Shown here: piece after piece, positions 41,233-50,483 of the stretch
How the letters are laid out: the number at the start of each line of letters is the position of its first letter
Numbering within the stretch: the first letter of the stretch is position 1
Notes under the pieces: generated by a model
Told to the model about the DNA's origin: nothing
The model's database searches: none
What the model saw: only the letters and a program-made list of their open reading frames with translations
Translations under genes and position numbers: made by a program
DNA from: CAYSFE01 sp964430225
Lineage (GTDB): Bacteria > Patescibacteriota > Dojkabacteria > GCA-016699595 > JBAXKR01
Reading direction: 5' to 3'
NCBI GenBank assembly: GCA_964430225.1
Contig: CAYSFE010000002.1
Coordinates: 1-64,000 of the forward strand
Length of the DNA stretch: 64,000 bases

Positions 41233-43855
41233 ACTCTTCTTCAAGTTGTTTCTTCTTTTTTCTTCTAAGAATTATTACGAATACTGTTATAACTAACGCT
41301 AACACTAAGCACGCTAGTATTACTGGCAAAGTACTTACATTTATATATGTACTTGCAACTGTACCGATATTAGGTCTTGATATGCTAGATTGTTTCGATA
41401 TAGAAGGATCTATTGCTACAATTATCTTAAACTCTCCAGATTCACTAAGGTTTCTAGTAAACTTTTGATCTCCTACAGTAATAACAGTTTCTGTTTCAGC
41501 AACATTTTTTTCAACCATTATTTCCCCATTTTTATCAGTTGTATATTTTCTATCGCCCACGTAAACATCTACTCCTAAAACTGGACTATCATTATTGTCA
41601 CGGATTAGAACGGTTATACTATCTGATACTGTTGTTGATGATGATAGTGATGAACTAGTAGCTGAAGTTGTACTTGTAGAACTTGATGTTGTTTCAGTTT
41701 CAACATTATCAGGGCAATATATTTCTTTTAATGTAGGAGTAAAGTTTTCACATCCTAATACTATTACAAGTGTTCTTTTTTCTGATTCAATATTATCTGA
41801 AGTTACAGCATAGTAAGTAAAGGTATTACTACCTGTAGGTACTGATTTAATTTCAATACTAAACTTACCATTACTGTCAGTTTGAGAAGTATAGTACGTG
41901 TCTCCTAACTTAAATTTTATAGTTATAGAAGGATCTGCACTTCCCTTTATATCCAGTGTTGAAGAAAGGAAATAGTATTTTAAGGAGTCTTTATCAGGAA
42001 TATTATTTATGAGTCCAATAGACTCAATCTTCACTTTGTTTACTTTGAAATTCTGTGAAAATGCTCCATATGGTGAAGTTAATCCAGATATTTTCCAGTA
42101 CTTATTATCCCCTATTTCCTCAGTTGTTCCATTTAAAACTCTTGTATAATTTGTACAACTCGAAGTAATGCTTTCAATGCTAACCTGATTGGGGCATAGT
42201 CCTACAACATTATCACCATCCTTTTTCGGAATATATAGATCATATGTAGAAGTAACTCCAGTAATTCCAGTTAATGCTCCAACATATGATTTATAGTTTA
42301 CACTATCACTACCTGCAACAAAGCTTGAGAAGTCTAAGTCGCTATTAAATGTAGAGTTTAAATTCGTAATATATTTTCCATTCGAATCTTCTATTCTTAA
42401 TGTTTGTGGTCCATATGAACCATATCCAGTTCCAATAGTAACTTCATTTTCTCCCACAAATCCTTTCATCCCACCTGATAGATTTTTCACTTGGTAGGTA
42501 TTTGTTAGTACCAACATATATGAGTCTAAATATGTTGTTGCACCCTTACTTATTCCCCCAATAAAATATTTGTTATCCTTTAAAGCTATTGAATTGGCTC
42601 TTTCATATTGATTTCCCCCTCCTATGTTATTGTAAGTTAAGACTCCATTTGTACCAAATGTAGTATCAGTTTCTCCATTTTCATTTATTCTTGTAACAAG
42701 TACATCCTGTCCAGTACTTACCTCTCCTACTACAATATATTTACCACTAGGATCTATAATGAAATCATGAAACTTTTCGGAACTAGTTGATATATCAAAA
42801 TATTTATACCCAGTTGAATTGAAACTTGTATCAAAGCTTGAATCTGGATTTACTCTCACAATTAGACCATCGTAATCATATGTTGGACCATTTTTTCTAG
42901 TTACACCTACGATTAAATATTTACCATTAGAAAGAACTTTAAATCTACTTGGAGTAGTCATAAAGTCTTGCATACCAGTAAATACAAATGACTTGTGACC
43001 AGTAGAATTAAATGAAGTATCTAGTCCTCCATTCTCATTTACTCTATGTAAAATTAATCCATATTCATTTCCAGGGTTGTTTCTAACACCCGCTATAACT
43101 AATTTGTTAGTTGAATCTATATCAAATCTATATCCAAAGTCACGACATCCTGAACAGTCTTCTGAATTAATTGTGAAAATACCATCACTATCAAAAGAAG
43201 TATCTAATGTTCCATTGGAATTATATTTCCAAACAACCAAGTCTCTATCATTGCTTATAGCACTTGCACTATCACCAACAACAAATATTTTCCCTGATTC
43301 TGTAATTTTTATATCTCTACCTGTATCATCTCCACTTCCTCCTGCTGCTCCATGATGTGTTAGTATTCCTGTTCCATTAAACGAAGTATCTAGAGTTCCA
43401 TCAGTATTAAATCGCCAAATGATCATATCCCATAGGTTTGTACCATCTATGTACTTTTCTCCAGTTACAACAATCTTTCCATCATTTTGTATGGCCATAC
43501 TATACGGAGTAACATTCTTGTTCTCATTTATAGTTATATACCCTAACCCACCATTAAATGAAGTGTCTGACGTTCCATTTGAATTGTATTTATATATGAC
43601 AATATTACGGTAATAGCTAGCATTAGAACCTGAACCAAGGGATAAGATCTTTCCATCGCTTAGTACTTTTGTATCATAAATTTCTTCGTCATCATTTCCT
43701 CCTAATGCGTCTCTTTGTAGACTAGAAAACGAGGAGTTTATTTCTGCAAAAGATGGAGCAGAATATCTATTTAAATTCCAAAAAGTGAATATGTAAGATA
43801 CAAGCACTAATGTGGAAAAAAGTGATAACCGTACTAATTTATCATGCAGATTCAT
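41216..43855 (-). CDS. membrane-anchored delta-60-repeat (beta-propeller) surface protein
   Basis: An 879-residue protein. An N-terminal signal (LSLFSTLVLVSYIFTF) precedes six repeats ending 'N.NG..DTSFN..G', the delta-60 repeat, which forms a beta-propeller. Two Ig/Big-like domains follow, with a Ser/Thr stalk (about residues 740-770). A C-terminal membrane helix (LPVILACLVLALVITVFVIIL) precedes a basic RRKKKKQ tail, an arrangement that anchors the protein with its propeller outside. It is probably a surface binding protein. Tail overlap with glyS is 17 bases. Confidence 0.75.
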   Translation of the reverse strand: MNLHDKLVRLSLFSTLVLVSYIFTFWNLNRYSAPSFAEINSSFSSLQRDALGGNDDEEIYDTKVLSDGKILSLGSGSNASYYRNIVIYKYNSNGTSDTSFNGGLGYITINENKNVTPYSMAIQNDGKIVVTGEKYIDGTNLWDMIIWRFNTDGTLDTSFNGTGILTHHGAAGGSGDDTGRDIKITESGKIFVVGDSASAISNDRDLVVWKYNSNGTLDTSFDSDGIFTINSEDCSGCRDFGYRFDIDSTNKLVIAGVRNNPGNEYGLILHRVNENGGLDTSFNSTGHKSFVFTGMQDFMTTPSRFKVLSNGKYLIVGVTRKNGPTYDYDGLIVRVNPDSSFDTSFNSTGYKYFDISTSSEKFHDFIIDPSGKYIVVGEVSTGQDVLVTRINENGETDTTFGTNGVLTYNNIGGGNQYERANSIALKDNKYFIGGISKGATTYLDSYMLVLTNTYQVKNLSGGMKGFVGENEVTIGTGYGSYGPQTLRIEDSNGKYITNLNSTFNSDLDFSSFVAGSDSVNYKSYVGALTGITGVTSTYDLYIPKKDGDNVVGLCPNQVSIESITSSCTNYTRVLNGTTEEIGDNKYWKISGLTSPYGAFSQNFKVNKVKIESIGLINNIPDKDSLKYYFLSSTLDIKGSADPSITIKFKLGDTYYTSQTDSNGKFSIEIKSVPTGSNTFTYYAVTSDNIESEKRTLVIVLGCENFTPTLKEIYCPDNVETETTSSSTSTTSATSSSLSSSTTVSDSITVLIRDNNDSPVLGVDVYVGDRKYTTDKNGEIMVEKNVAETETVITVGDQKFTRNLSESGEFKIIVAIDPSISKQSSISRPNIGTVASTYINVSTLPVILACLVLALVITVFVIILRRKKKKQLEEEFKTSP

Positions 43856-43917
43856 TTTATTTACTAATATATTTATACATATTTTTTGAGAATATGTATA
43901 GTGGAGACTGAAACTGA

Positions 43918-43923
43918 TATACT
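43918..43923 (+). promoter_or_regulatory. -10 box of polysaccharide deacetylase gene
   Basis: TATACT lies six bases before a GTG (43930) and 12 bases before an ATG (43936). The leaderless arrangement is consistent with the GTG being used; the -35 element is not clear. Confidence 0.35.
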
Positions 43924-43929
43924 TTTAAT

Positions 43930-44859
43930 GTGAAAATGTTTTCTACTTTAAAACATATATATTTAGTTCTTTTTATCCTTTCCATATTTGTACTTCTTTC
44001 AATTGGATTATCTAAAACTTTAGGTAAAGATAATACTAAAGTAGTAAAGGTAGACGATGGCTATACCCTTCTTACTTCTAAAGAAAATAATACTGAATTT
44101 AAACTTACTGATAAAAGTATTTTAAATACTAATATTGATTTTGATAAAGATACATATATGTCTAATTTAGGAGTGACATATATAGATACTCCTAAGATTA
44201 AAACAATGCCTGTACTCACTTACCATAATACTCAATATATCCCAGCTTCAAGAGCAGGAGCAGCATATTATGTAGAACCTCCTATGTTTGAAAAGCAAAT
44301 GAGGTATCTATACCTATGGGGATACAAAACACTGACTATTGATGAATATATTTCAATACTAGATGGTAAAAGTAAACTTTATCCGTATATGATTTTACTA
44401 GCTTTTGATGATGGGAATAAAAATAACTATACATATGCAAGACCATCTATGGTGAAATATGGACTAACTGGAACTTTCAATGTAGTAGCAGGAAGACGAG
44501 GTATGAGTAATGCTGAGATTAAAGAAATGTCAGATATATTTGATATCGAATCACATAGTCAAACTCATGTAGATCACTCTAAGGTAGATGTAGCAAGACT
44601 TGAATCAGAAGCTTCTGCAAGTAAAAATACCTTACAAGCTATAACAGGTAAGACCATAAAGACATATACATATCCAGGGTGTGCATATAATGGGAAAGCC
44701 ATAGACGCTCTTAAAAAGTTCAATTATGAAATTGCTTTTTCATGTGCTGGTAGACATGGTATTAACCAAGAAACAAGTAGAAGATATGAGATAAGAAGAA
44801 TGCATGTAGATACTTCTATGGAATCTTTATTCATTACCTTACAAGGAAAACTTCCATGA
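43930..44859 (+). CDS. polysaccharide deacetylase (NodB-homology)
   Basis: A 309-residue protein with an N-terminal signal anchor (IYLVLFILSIFVLLSIGL). Its NodB-like carbohydrate esterase 4 domain has the metal-binding Asp in AFDDGNKNN, the two-His site SHSQTHVDHS and the TYPGCAYNGKAI segment. It should remove N- or O-acetyl groups from peptidoglycan or other surface glycans. Start GTG 43930 or ATG 43936 (only two codons apart). The truB start overlaps its stop by four bases, so the two are coupled. Confidence 0.82.
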   Translation: MKMFSTLKHIYLVLFILSIFVLLSIGLSKTLGKDNTKVVKVDDGYTLLTSKENNTEFKLTDKSILNTNIDFDKDTYMSNLGVTYIDTPKIKTMPVLTYHNTQYIPASRAGAAYYVEPPMFEKQMRYLYLWGYKTLTIDEYISILDGKSKLYPYMILLAFDDGNKNNYTYARPSMVKYGLTGTFNVVAGRRGMSNAEIKEMSDIFDIESHSQTHVDHSKVDVARLESEASASKNTLQAITGKTIKTYTYPGCAYNGKAIDALKKFNYEIAFSCAGRHGINQETSRRYEIRRMHVDTSMESLFITLQGKLP

Positions 44860-45671
44860 GTGATTTAAAAATAGAGGAACTTATTCCAAGTGGAATATTA
44901 ATTGTTGATAAACCGAAAGGGATTACCTCTCATGATGTAATTGATCTCATAAGAAAAAAATATCAAACTTCAGCTGTTGGTCATGCAGGAACACTTGATC
45001 CTTTTGCAACCGGAGGGTTAATAGTACTTTTAAATGAATATACAAAATACTCTGATACTTTCCTTACTCTAAAAAAGTCATATATCTTTGAAGCAATACT
45101 TGGTAAGAAAACACTTAGTGGTGATCTAGAAGATAAGGTTATATCAGAAAACACTGATATTAAGTTCGAGAAAGAAATGTTTGAAGTGAAAATTAAGGAG
45201 CAACTCGATAAATATCTTAAAGAATATTATCAGGTAGTTCCAATTCTAAGCTCTATTAAAGTTGCAGGATTTAAGCTTAGAGAATTAACCAGAAACTCAA
45301 ATAATCCTATGGTTATTAAAAGAAATAAATTAGATATTTCTGATAATGAAATATTAATTCAAACTGATTCTAAGGAAAGTATTACAAGTGAGTCCGATAT
45401 CGGGGTATTTGATTTAAAAAGAGGTCTTAAATATATTCTACTACCTAAACGTAAGGTTGATATTGTTTCATACAGAGATATTAAAGTAGAAAAGAATGAA
45501 AGTGTGATTACAATGTCAGGAGAAATTGAAGTATCTAGTGGTACATATATTAGGAAACTTGTTGAGGATATTACTGAAAACTCTCTATCTATTTACTCAT
45601 ATCTTTCAAAACTATCAAGAAAGTATGATAGAGACTCTATCTTAAAAGCCATTTCTCAGCTAAAAACTTAG
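44856..45671 (+). CDS. truB: tRNA pseudouridine(55) synthase
   Basis: A 271-residue TruB, which makes pseudouridine 55 in the T loop of tRNAs. It starts with the KPxGxTS element (DKPKGITSHD) and the catalytic Asp is in HAGTLDPFATGGL. The thumb and C-terminal region (VEVSSGTYIRKLVEDI) are complete, though the insert between is longer than usual. Its end overlaps the convergent vanY-like gene by 35 bases. Confidence 0.92.
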   Translation: MSDLKIEELIPSGILIVDKPKGITSHDVIDLIRKKYQTSAVGHAGTLDPFATGGLIVLLNEYTKYSDTFLTLKKSYIFEAILGKKTLSGDLEDKVISENTDIKFEKEMFEVKIKEQLDKYLKEYYQVVPILSSIKVAGFKLRELTRNSNNPMVIKRNKLDISDNEILIQTDSKESITSESDIGVFDLKRGLKYILLPKRKVDIVSYRDIKVEKNESVITMSGEIEVSSGTYIRKLVEDITENSLSIYSYLSKLSRKYDRDSILKAISQLKT

Positions 45672-46440
45672 AAAGATATTCTCCATTTTCACTTTGATAA
45701 TCTCTTAAGTAGAATTCCTCTGCCAGTTCTTTTCCTACATATCTAATATGCCAAGGTTCATATATATATCCTGTTAGACTCTCAGAATTTTTATAGTAAG
45801 AAATAACAAACCCATACTTATATGCATTCTCTTCTAGGTATTTGTATAAAACTTTATTATTTTTAGAGTTATCGAAAGATGTACAAGTACTACAAGCAAG
45901 ATCTACTGTTGTACCAAGTTGGTGTTCACTATGTCCTTCTTTTGCTGAGTAAGTATTAGCACTCTCTATAGCCTCTGCTTTTGTTTTACCTTTCTTTAAT
46001 TCACCATTCATCCAGTTATTAAAAGTAACTCTTTGAGTATCAAATGATCTATATGCAGATATAACTCTAATGTTTATCTTTTTACTTTTAGCATCAAGAA
46101 ATAGACTATTTAGTGCATCTGCTGCTTCTTTGTTAAGTTTATTAGACTTAGAGAAAGGAATACTTATTAAATTTGTAGGAACATAACTTTCACTTAGAGC
46201 ATTGGTTTTGTTCACTGGATATAAAGCGCAGTCACTTTCACATACACTAGGAACTTCTAATGTAGAAATACTTGAAGAAGAAACTGATTCAATGTCATCT
46301 GTAACGTCTGGTGTATTACTAGATGTTGTTTGAGAAAGTACTATTGTTTTACTTACCTTTGTTGCCTCTTTATACATATATAGAAGTGACATGGTAAGAA
46401 GTATTCCAGCTATTGTTGTTAGGGTTAGTATCTTTTGCAC
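45637..46440 (-). CDS. D-alanyl-D-alanine carboxypeptidase (M15B, VanY-like)
   Basis: A 267-residue exported zinc peptidase. A signal anchor and Ser/Thr-rich linker lead to the M15 domain: VISAYRSFDTQ, the zinc site SEHQLGTTVDL, and the second His in YEPWHIRYVG. This family trims the terminal D-Ala from peptidoglycan stem peptides. The start is GTG 46440, one base after the prfB stop. It overlaps truB by 35 bases at the 3' ends. Confidence 0.85.
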   Translation of the reverse strand: MQKILTLTTIAGILLTMSLLYMYKEATKVSKTIVLSQTTSSNTPDVTDDIESVSSSSISTLEVPSVCESDCALYPVNKTNALSESYVPTNLISIPFSKSNKLNKEAADALNSLFLDAKSKKINIRVISAYRSFDTQRVTFNNWMNGELKKGKTKAEAIESANTYSAKEGHSEHQLGTTVDLACSTCTSFDNSKNNKVLYKYLEENAYKYGFVISYYKNSESLTGYIYEPWHIRYVGKELAEEFYLRDYQSENGEYLSKFLAEKWLLR

Positions 46441-46441
46441 T

Positions 46442-47530
46442 TTATAGTTTTATCAGTTTTTCGATAAAGATATCAAGTTTTCCATCTAGTACTCCTACAG
46501 TATCTGTAGTCTCTACATCTATCCTTAAATCCTTTACGAGTTTATATGGATGAAGTACATAGTTTCTTATCTGGTTCCCCCATCCTGCAATTTTATGTTC
46601 TCCTTTTACCCCTGATAACTCTTCTATTCTTTTTTGTTCTTCCATTAAGAATAGCTTTGCTTTAAGAAGCGCTATAGCTGATTTCTTGTTTGATAGTTGA
46701 CTTCTCTCATTTGAACAACTAATGGTTATCCCTGTAGGCTTATGTGTAAGTCGTATTGATGAACTTACCTTATTTACATTCTGACCTCCTGCTCCACCTG
46801 ATCTAACAGCATATATCTCAAGATCCATTTCAGGTATTACAATATCACTGTCATCCTCTTCTATTAAGGGAGCTACTTCTATACCTGCAAATGAAGTTTG
46901 TCTAAGTCCTTGTGCATTAAATGGTGATACTCTAACTAGTCTATGTGCTCCAAGTTCATGTTTAAGATATCCATAAGCATACTCTCCATATACCTCCATA
47001 CTTACAGTAGTTATTCCAGCCTCATTACCAATAATTCTATCTGTAATTTCTACTTTCCATCCTTTTGATTCAAAATATTTAAGATACATACGTTCAAGTA
47101 TTTGTGCCCAATCACATGCTTCAGTTCCTCCTTGCCCTGCATGTATACTAAATATTGCGTTATTCTTGTCATACTTACCACTAAAATATGTAAGTATTTC
47201 TACTTTGTCTAAATCATTACTTAAATCTTTAATTCCTTCTTCTATTTGTTTCTCCATAGAAGAATCAGACTCTTCTTCATATAGAGATATACTTAGATCT
47301 AGATCTTCTAGTTTAGAATTAAGTTTAGAGATTTGATCTAGTCGAGAATCAATCTCTCCTATTCTTCTCATGATCTTTTGTGCTTCGATATTGTTATTCC
47401 AAAAATCTGAAGCATTAGATTTTGTAGTTAAGACTTCCTTTTCTTTCTTAAGATCATCAATAGCTAGTTTCTTAATAATTCCAGCAACTTTGTTTTTTAA
47501 TTCTTCAATCTGTTGTTTATATTGATTCAT
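46442..47530 (-). CDS. prfB: peptide chain release factor 2
   Basis: A 362-residue class I release factor. The tripeptide SPF (about 202-204) that reads UGA/UAA marks it as RF2, and the catalytic GGQ is in SGGAGGQNVNKV near 246-248. No programmed frameshift is needed: the N-terminal helical region reads through without an in-frame TGA, unlike E. coli prfB. The presence of RF2 plus TGA stops in the window shows UGA is not reassigned. Confidence 0.93.
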   Translation of the reverse strand: MNQYKQQIEELKNKVAGIIKKLAIDDLKKEKEVLTTKSNASDFWNNNIEAQKIMRRIGEIDSRLDQISKLNSKLEDLDLSISLYEEESDSSMEKQIEEGIKDLSNDLDKVEILTYFSGKYDKNNAIFSIHAGQGGTEACDWAQILERMYLKYFESKGWKVEITDRIIGNEAGITTVSMEVYGEYAYGYLKHELGAHRLVRVSPFNAQGLRQTSFAGIEVAPLIEEDDSDIVIPEMDLEIYAVRSGGAGGQNVNKVSSSIRLTHKPTGITISCSNERSQLSNKKSAIALLKAKLFLMEEQKRIEELSGVKGEHKIAGWGNQIRNYVLHPYKLVKDLRIDVETTDTVGVLDGKLDIFIEKLIKL

Positions 47531-47600
47531 GTAATATTGCTTTATTAAAGCTTAAAGCCTACACAACATCTTATCAAACTAGTTCGGATTTAGAAACAGA

Positions 47601-48506
47601 TCATTTGGAAACCTTAGGAAGAAAAGTACGTGAAAAGAATTTTGCATCTGGAATATGTGCCTTCAAAAACTCTATAACTTGTGGAGCAGAGATCAGGGTA
47701 AAAGTTGCTTTATCCAAATCCGGTGATATTGAGCGTTGTGTTCCTACCGCTATCCATTTTTTTAAATCTTCATCAAAAATTGAGAGTGCAGCTCCTGAAT
47801 CACCAAAAAATGGAAAACCTTGCCCAATATTAATTGTTCCAAGAATTCCATCTAACTCAGAAATTTTATATATCGACATTGTTGCACAAGAAAGTGATGA
47901 GGGAAATGAATCTTCAGAAAAATGAAGTCCATATCCACATACTCTTACACTATCTCCAATTTGTATATTTGGTGTGCTGCTATTAATTAATTGAGGTTTT
48001 GAATCTGAAAGTTCAACCTTAACTTCTAGGATTTTAATGCCTAGTCCAGAGTTATAACTATACGAATATACATTTGTAACGTATGATCCAAAACCTGCAG
48101 GTAATATATCACTCCAAACAACACTCTCCACACTTGCAGAACAATGTAACTCAACTATCCAGTGATATTTATCTGCCATCCAGGTAGTACAACCGTTTAC
48201 ATGTCCTATTTCTGGAACAGAAGCTTTTGTAACAGTAATTCCCTCTAATATATTTATTTTTTCTGGAGATGTTTTAAAATCTGAATAGTTAGCCTCAGGA
48301 TCATATATTGTTTCAAGAGATGTATATTTTAATATATCGCTATTATTATTGTTTTCAGATTTTGCACTTTTAGAAGGTTCTTGAGTAGAAATTTTCTGGG
48401 GTAAAGAAAGATTATTAGATAACAATAAAAGAAGAGCTGCTGTAATTCTCTTAAATCTGTACGTAAAACTTCTTTTTTCCTGTATTTTCTGGCAGTTAAA
48501 CTCCAT
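47601..48506 (-). CDS. secreted trypsin-like (S1-fold) protein, possibly inactive
   Basis: A 301-residue exported protein with a basic N-terminus and hydrophobic stretch (ITAALLLLLSNNL). The chymotrypsin-like elements are a possible catalytic His121 (VELHCS), VCGYG near 190 and FFGDSGAAL with Ser237. The usual Asp motif (..DIALL) is not visible: the corresponding stretch reads LGIKILEVKVEL. So the Asp is either elsewhere or lost. The GDSG motif is the main reason for the call. Confidence 0.5.
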   Translation of the reverse strand: MEFNCQKIQEKRSFTYRFKRITAALLLLLSNNLSLPQKISTQEPSKSAKSENNNNSDILKYTSLETIYDPEANYSDFKTSPEKINILEGITVTKASVPEIGHVNGCTTWMADKYHWIVELHCSASVESVVWSDILPAGFGSYVTNVYSYSYNSGLGIKILEVKVELSDSKPQLINSSTPNIQIGDSVRVCGYGLHFSEDSFPSSLSCATMSIYKISELDGILGTINIGQGFPFFGDSGAALSIFDEDLKKWIAVGTQRSISPDLDKATFTLISAPQVIEFLKAHIPDAKFFSRTFLPKVSK

Positions 48507-48585
48507 GAGATATTACATGGTGCTATGGAACTTAAAAGAAGTTATTTATGCAACAATTCCAATTGTTCAATGACCTCTTACAGAT

Positions 48586-49590
48586 TTAAGATAATAATAT
48601 ATTCTCTATGATCTGAGATAGGATTATTGGGTCATGTCTAATTAAACTTCTTACTAATACATCTCCCTTAGCATTTACAATTTTTTCATTACTTAAGACA
48701 TTTTCACGGATGATCTTACTTCCCTTTAGAGTTTTAAGATCATTAATGACTTCATAGTCATTTTGAAGAATATATCTCTTAAGTATATCTGTTGGGAGTT
48801 TTCCGTTATTAACAATTACATAATTTGGTTGTTTACCAAAGTATTTTGTTATTTCTTTTACATGATCAGATGATGTGTATCCAAAAGTTTGTCCATACTT
48901 TGTAACTAGGTTTACTACATATACAAACTTTGCTTTTGTTTTCTTCATAGCTTCTCTAAATCCTTTGTTTACAGCATTAGCACATAGACTTGTATATACA
49001 TCTCCAGGGCCTGTAACAATTAAGTCTGCATTTAGTATGGTTTCTCTTACTTCTTTTGAGATAGTACTAGTTGGTTTTGTGTAAAGATTTACTATCCTAA
49101 GTCTTCCATCATGGGGGTATGGAGGTTCATCTATATTATGTTCTCCTTCTAATGTTGCTCCATTTTCATATTCTGCTATTAGGGTGGTCTTAGTACTTGT
49201 TACCGGAAGTACCCTTCCTCGAATATTTAGTATCTCTCCAGCTGCTTTTATGGCTTTAATAGAGTCATTTTCAAATATTTCTGTTAAGGCTGTAAGAAAG
49301 AGATTACCAAAGTTATGTCCTTTAAGACCATTTTCTCCTTTATCAAATCTATAGTTGAAAAGCTTACGCATAGTAAGGGAATCTTCCTCGTCATCCATTA
49401 AGGCAATTAAACACTGCCTAATATCTCCTGGGGGTAAATGACCAAACTCATCCATTAGTCTTCCACTTGATCCTCCACTGTCTGTAGAGGGTACTATAGC
49501 TGTTAAATTCACCCCTTTTATATGTTTCAAACCCTTTAATAACGTGAAACTTCCTGTTCCTCCACCCACTGTAACTATATTTTTTGTCAT
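48586..49590 (-). CDS. yvcK: YvcK/CofD-like gluconeogenesis factor
   Basis: A 334-residue member of the YvcK/CofD family. The nucleotide-binding start IVTVGGGTGSF and the STDSGGSSGRL and LPPGDIRQCLIAL motifs are all conserved, with the typical TGPGDVYTSLCANAVNKG later. YvcK proteins bind UDP-GlcNAc and help coordinate cell wall/central metabolism in Bacillus and mycobacteria. Start ATG 49590; an upstream ATG at 49617 would add nine residues. rpsT begins divergently 55 bases away. Confidence 0.88.
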   Translation of the reverse strand: MTKNIVTVGGGTGSFTLLKGLKHIKGVNLTAIVPSTDSGGSSGRLMDEFGHLPPGDIRQCLIALMDDEEDSLTMRKLFNYRFDKGENGLKGHNFGNLFLTALTEIFENDSIKAIKAAGEILNIRGRVLPVTSTKTTLIAEYENGATLEGEHNIDEPPYPHDGRLRIVNLYTKPTSTISKEVRETILNADLIVTGPGDVYTSLCANAVNKGFREAMKKTKAKFVYVVNLVTKYGQTFGYTSSDHVKEITKYFGKQPNYVIVNNGKLPTDILKRYILQNDYEVINDLKTLKGSKIIRENVLSNEKIVNAKGDVLVRSLIRHDPIILSQIIENILLS

Positions 49591-49644
49591 TTGAGTAGGT
49601 AATTTGATAAAATACATCTGTATTATATGTTAAATCAATAATCA

Positions 49645-49914
49645 GTGGCAAATACAAGTTCAGCAAAGAAAGCAATTAGAGTAAGTGGAAGAAAAGCAAT
49701 GCATAACGCTCTTAGAAAGAATAAGATTGCAAATTCATTAGCTGCTGTTAAGAAAATGATAGCAAGTTCAGCATCTAGAGAAGATAAAGCTGCTGCAATG
49801 TCAAAGCTTCAAAAAGCTCTTGATAAGGCAGTTAAAGCTAAAACTTACGATAAAAATAAGGCTGCTAGAGTAAAATCTAGAATGTCTGCTAGCTTAAAGA
49901 AAGCAGCAAAATAA
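49645..49914 (+). CDS. rpsT: 30S ribosomal protein S20
   Basis: An 89-residue basic helical protein, typical S20 length. It starts GTG at 49645 (sequence MANTSSAKKAIRVS), followed by the Lys/Ala-rich helical hairpin ending SLKKAAK. S20 binds the 5' domain of 16S rRNA. It is the first gene of a plus-strand run of membrane proteins that starts 17 bases later. Confidence 0.93.
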   Translation: MANTSSAKKAIRVSGRKAMHNALRKNKIANSLAAVKKMIASSASREDKAAAMSKLQKALDKAVKAKTYDKNKAARVKSRMSASLKKAAK

Positions 49915-49930
49915 ATAAATAAGACTGCCC

Positions 49931-50479
49931 ATGTCTAAAACATTAATAAAGCTTGTCGACGCATCTATATATCCAGCATCACTTTTAGTCGTTTCTAAAA
50001 CTATCGGCATACTCTTTTTTAATAACTTCCTTGGATTAAATTGGGGAATTGAACATACTTTAAAGCAATTCAATATATTTAGTGTAGAACTTCTTTATCT
50101 TGATAAAGCTTCAATGCTTTTATCAACTAGCTATTCAAACTTATTCATGATGGTACTTATGATCTTAGGCTTTATTCTTAAGATCGTTCAAATAAGGTAT
50201 TTACATGAATCTAGAGTTAGTCCTAAAACACTATATAGACTTAATGAATTTAATCTCTTAAGACTTATTAAATCCTCATTTGATATATATATTGAAGGAG
50301 TTATATGGCTAATCTTTTGTATTGTAGCTTGGCTAATTATCCTAACTTCTTCCCTACTAGGTATTAGCTATCTTGAAATTACATATGTTTCATTGATAGT
50401 AATCCTAATTTGTACTACATTCTTTTTAAGAGAAATATCTCTTTTGATAGAACAGTCAAAGAAAAACTTGAGTTTATGA
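49931..50479 (+). CDS. hypothetical membrane protein, 182 aa
   Basis: Four or five hydrophobic helices (YPASLLVVSKTIGILFF, LFMMVLMILGFILKIV, VIWLIFCIVAWLIILT, VSLIVILICTTFFL). No family recognised. Starts 17 bases after rpsT and ends 5 bases before the next gene, probably one transcript. Function unknown. Confidence 0.6.
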   Translation: MSKTLIKLVDASIYPASLLVVSKTIGILFFNNFLGLNWGIEHTLKQFNIFSVELLYLDKASMLLSTSYSNLFMMVLMILGFILKIVQIRYLHESRVSPKTLYRLNEFNLLRLIKSSFDIYIEGVIWLIFCIVAWLIILTSSLLGISYLEITYVSLIVILICTTFFLREISLLIEQSKKNLSL

Positions 50480-50483
50480 CTTT

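Noticed and set aside
44857..44859. UGA reassigned to glycine (code 25)
   Set aside because: TGA ends the deacetylase gene exactly at the truB start overlap, and an SPF-type RF2 is encoded. No conserved gene carries internal TGA.
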